From the NCBI GenBank assembly GCA_002383605.1, contig DFYK01000045.1, positions 1-8,914 of the forward strand: a DNA stretch of 8,914 nt, in the 5' to 3' direction. Shown piece by piece: positions 8,024-8,914 of this stretch. Numbering within the stretch: the first letter of the stretch is position 1; the number at the start of each line of letters is the position of its first letter. The position numbers were made by a program, and so were the translations under genes. The stretch comes from Proteiniphilum sp. UBA4084. GTDB taxonomy: Bacteria > Bacteroidota > Bacteroidia > Bacteroidales > Dysgonomonadaceae. The notes under the pieces are model-generated. The model saw nothing but the letters and a program-made list of their open reading frames with translations. It was not told the DNA's origin and ran no database searches.

Positions 8024-8914
8024 TTAGCTGATGAATAGCAGCTCCCTGTATTTGGGCAGGGTCCACATCTGATTATCTACAATCAGTTCCAGTTTATCTA
8101 CGTGATAGCGGATGACATTGAAGTAGACCTCCACCGTGTCATGGTAGGCCACCGCTTTGTCGCGGGCATCCTCCAGTTTGTTGGCCGTCTTCCGGGCATC
8201 CACCATGTCATCCACATTGGTTTTTATTGCCGATATATGATCGGCAATTTCTTCGATCAGTGCCGCATCCTCCTTCGATAATTTATCGGCTTTCTCTTTA
8301 TCAAAGACCGCCCGCATCTTGTAGAGGTTGTCGAGTAGCATCGACTGGTATTCTGTGGCCACTGGAATGATGTGATTCATACACAGATCGCCCAATACGC
8401 GCGCTTCGATCTGAATTTTCTTGGTGTAGGTTTCCCATTTTACTTCATTGCGGGCATGAAGCTCCTTTTCGTTTAATACACCAATACTTTCAAACATCTT
8501 CACCGATTGATCCGATGTGTAGGCATCGTAGATGAGGGGGACACTGGTCTCGCAGTCGAGCCCCCGTTTCCTGGCTTCTTCCTTCCATTCATCGCTGTAA
8601 CCGTTTCCTTCAAAGCGGATCGGTTTCGATGCTTTGATATAAAGACGAAGGGTGTCGAAGATGGCCTGCTCCTTTTTCATTCCCTTTTTCATTTTCGTGT
8701 CGATCTCCTTTTTGAAATCGATCAGCTGCGCGGCAACCGCGGCATTCAATGCGGTCATGGCCGATGAGCAGTTGGCCGATGAGCCCACCGCCCTGAATTC
8801 AAAACGGTTTCCGGTGAAAGCGAATGGCGAAGTGCGGTTTCTGTCTGTGTTGTCGATCAGTACTTCGGGAATGTGCGCCACGCCCAGTTTCATCTTTTTC
8901 AACTCATCCACCGT
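8024..8914 (-). CDS. glnN: Type III glutamine synthetase, C-terminal part
   Basis: Glutamine synthetase makes glutamine from glutamate, ammonia and ATP in the cytosol. Only the last 296 residues are in the window; type III enzymes are about 700-730 residues long, so the N-terminal portion and most metal- and ATP-site residues lie beyond 8914. The fragment opens inside the catalytic domain with the hallmark NRTSPFAFTGNRFEFRAVGSSANC (fragment residues 26-49), whose arginines contribute to the active site in the family. It continues with IRFEGNGYSDEW (99-110), KIQIEARVLGDL and the ending LPKYRELLFIS. The long helical C-terminal region is specific to type III and absent from the roughly 450-residue type I GlnA, which makes the class assignment firm. 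A GTG at 8909-8911 is an internal Val codon, not a start, because the reading frame stays open to the edge. The gene is followed after 96 bp by gltB, so the two halves of the glutamine synthetase/glutamate synthase cycle sit side by side. Confidence 0.95.
   Translation of the reverse strand, partial: TVDELKKMKLGVAHIPEVLIDNTDRNRTSPFAFTGNRFEFRAVGSSANCSSAMTALNAAVAAQLIDFKKEIDTKMKKGMKKEQAIFDTLRLYIKASKPIRFEGNGYSDEWKEEARKRGLDCETSVPLIYDAYTSDQSVKMFESIGVLNEKELHARNEVKWETYTKKIQIEARVLGDLCMNHIIPVATEYQSMLLDNLYKMRAVFDKEKADKLSKEDAALIEEIADHISAIKTNVDDMVDARKTANKLEDARDKAVAYHDTVEVYFNVIRYHVDKLELIVDNQMWTLPKYRELLFIS

Noticed and set aside
1..8914. CRISPR arrays, tRNA or rRNA genes, insertion sequences, toxin-antitoxin or defence genes.
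   Set aside because: Over 95 percent of the window is four conserved metabolic genes, and the gaps (111, 117, 16 and 96 bp) hold no such structures. I see no support for a hidden novel system here.

Overview
The window is a stretch of chromosome from a member of the Bacteroidota, most probably the order Bacteroidales. Three things point there. The glutamine synthetase is the large type III form typical of that phylum. None of the gene starts inside the window has a Shine-Dalgarno sequence; the leaders are A/T-rich instead. The gene order (type III glutamine synthetase, glutamate synthase large subunit, small subunit, asparagine synthetase) is one I associate with Bacteroidales. By protein style a Dysgonomonadaceae-like genus (Proteiniphilum/Petrimonas type) is possible, but this cannot be settled by eye.

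All genes lie on the minus strand, so transcription runs from high to low coordinates. In transcription order: the C-terminal 296 residues of type III glutamine synthetase (8914-8024, N-terminal part off the window); a 96-bp gap holding a 14-bp-stem hairpin with a T tract; gltB (7927-3395); a 16-bp gap; gltD (3378-1951); a 117-bp gap with short direct and tandem repeats; asnB (1833-112); then 111 bp of A/T-rich non-coding DNA with a weak candidate terminator hairpin.

Together the genes form an ammonium-assimilation module. Glutamine synthetase fixes ammonia onto glutamate. The GltB/GltD glutamate synthase moves the glutamine amide to 2-oxoglutarate to give two glutamates. AsnB spends glutamine amide nitrogen to make asparagine. 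All the catalytic and cofactor-binding motifs that I checked are intact, and no frameshifts, insertions or mobile elements are visible.

This is a conserved core-metabolism region and I see no sign of a new system. What deserves a second look is the non-coding DNA: the terminator-like hairpin between glnN and gltB, and the repeat-bearing gltD-asnB spacer. Many long plus-strand open frames exist, but those checked are in exact codon register opposite the real genes and are best read as shadows.
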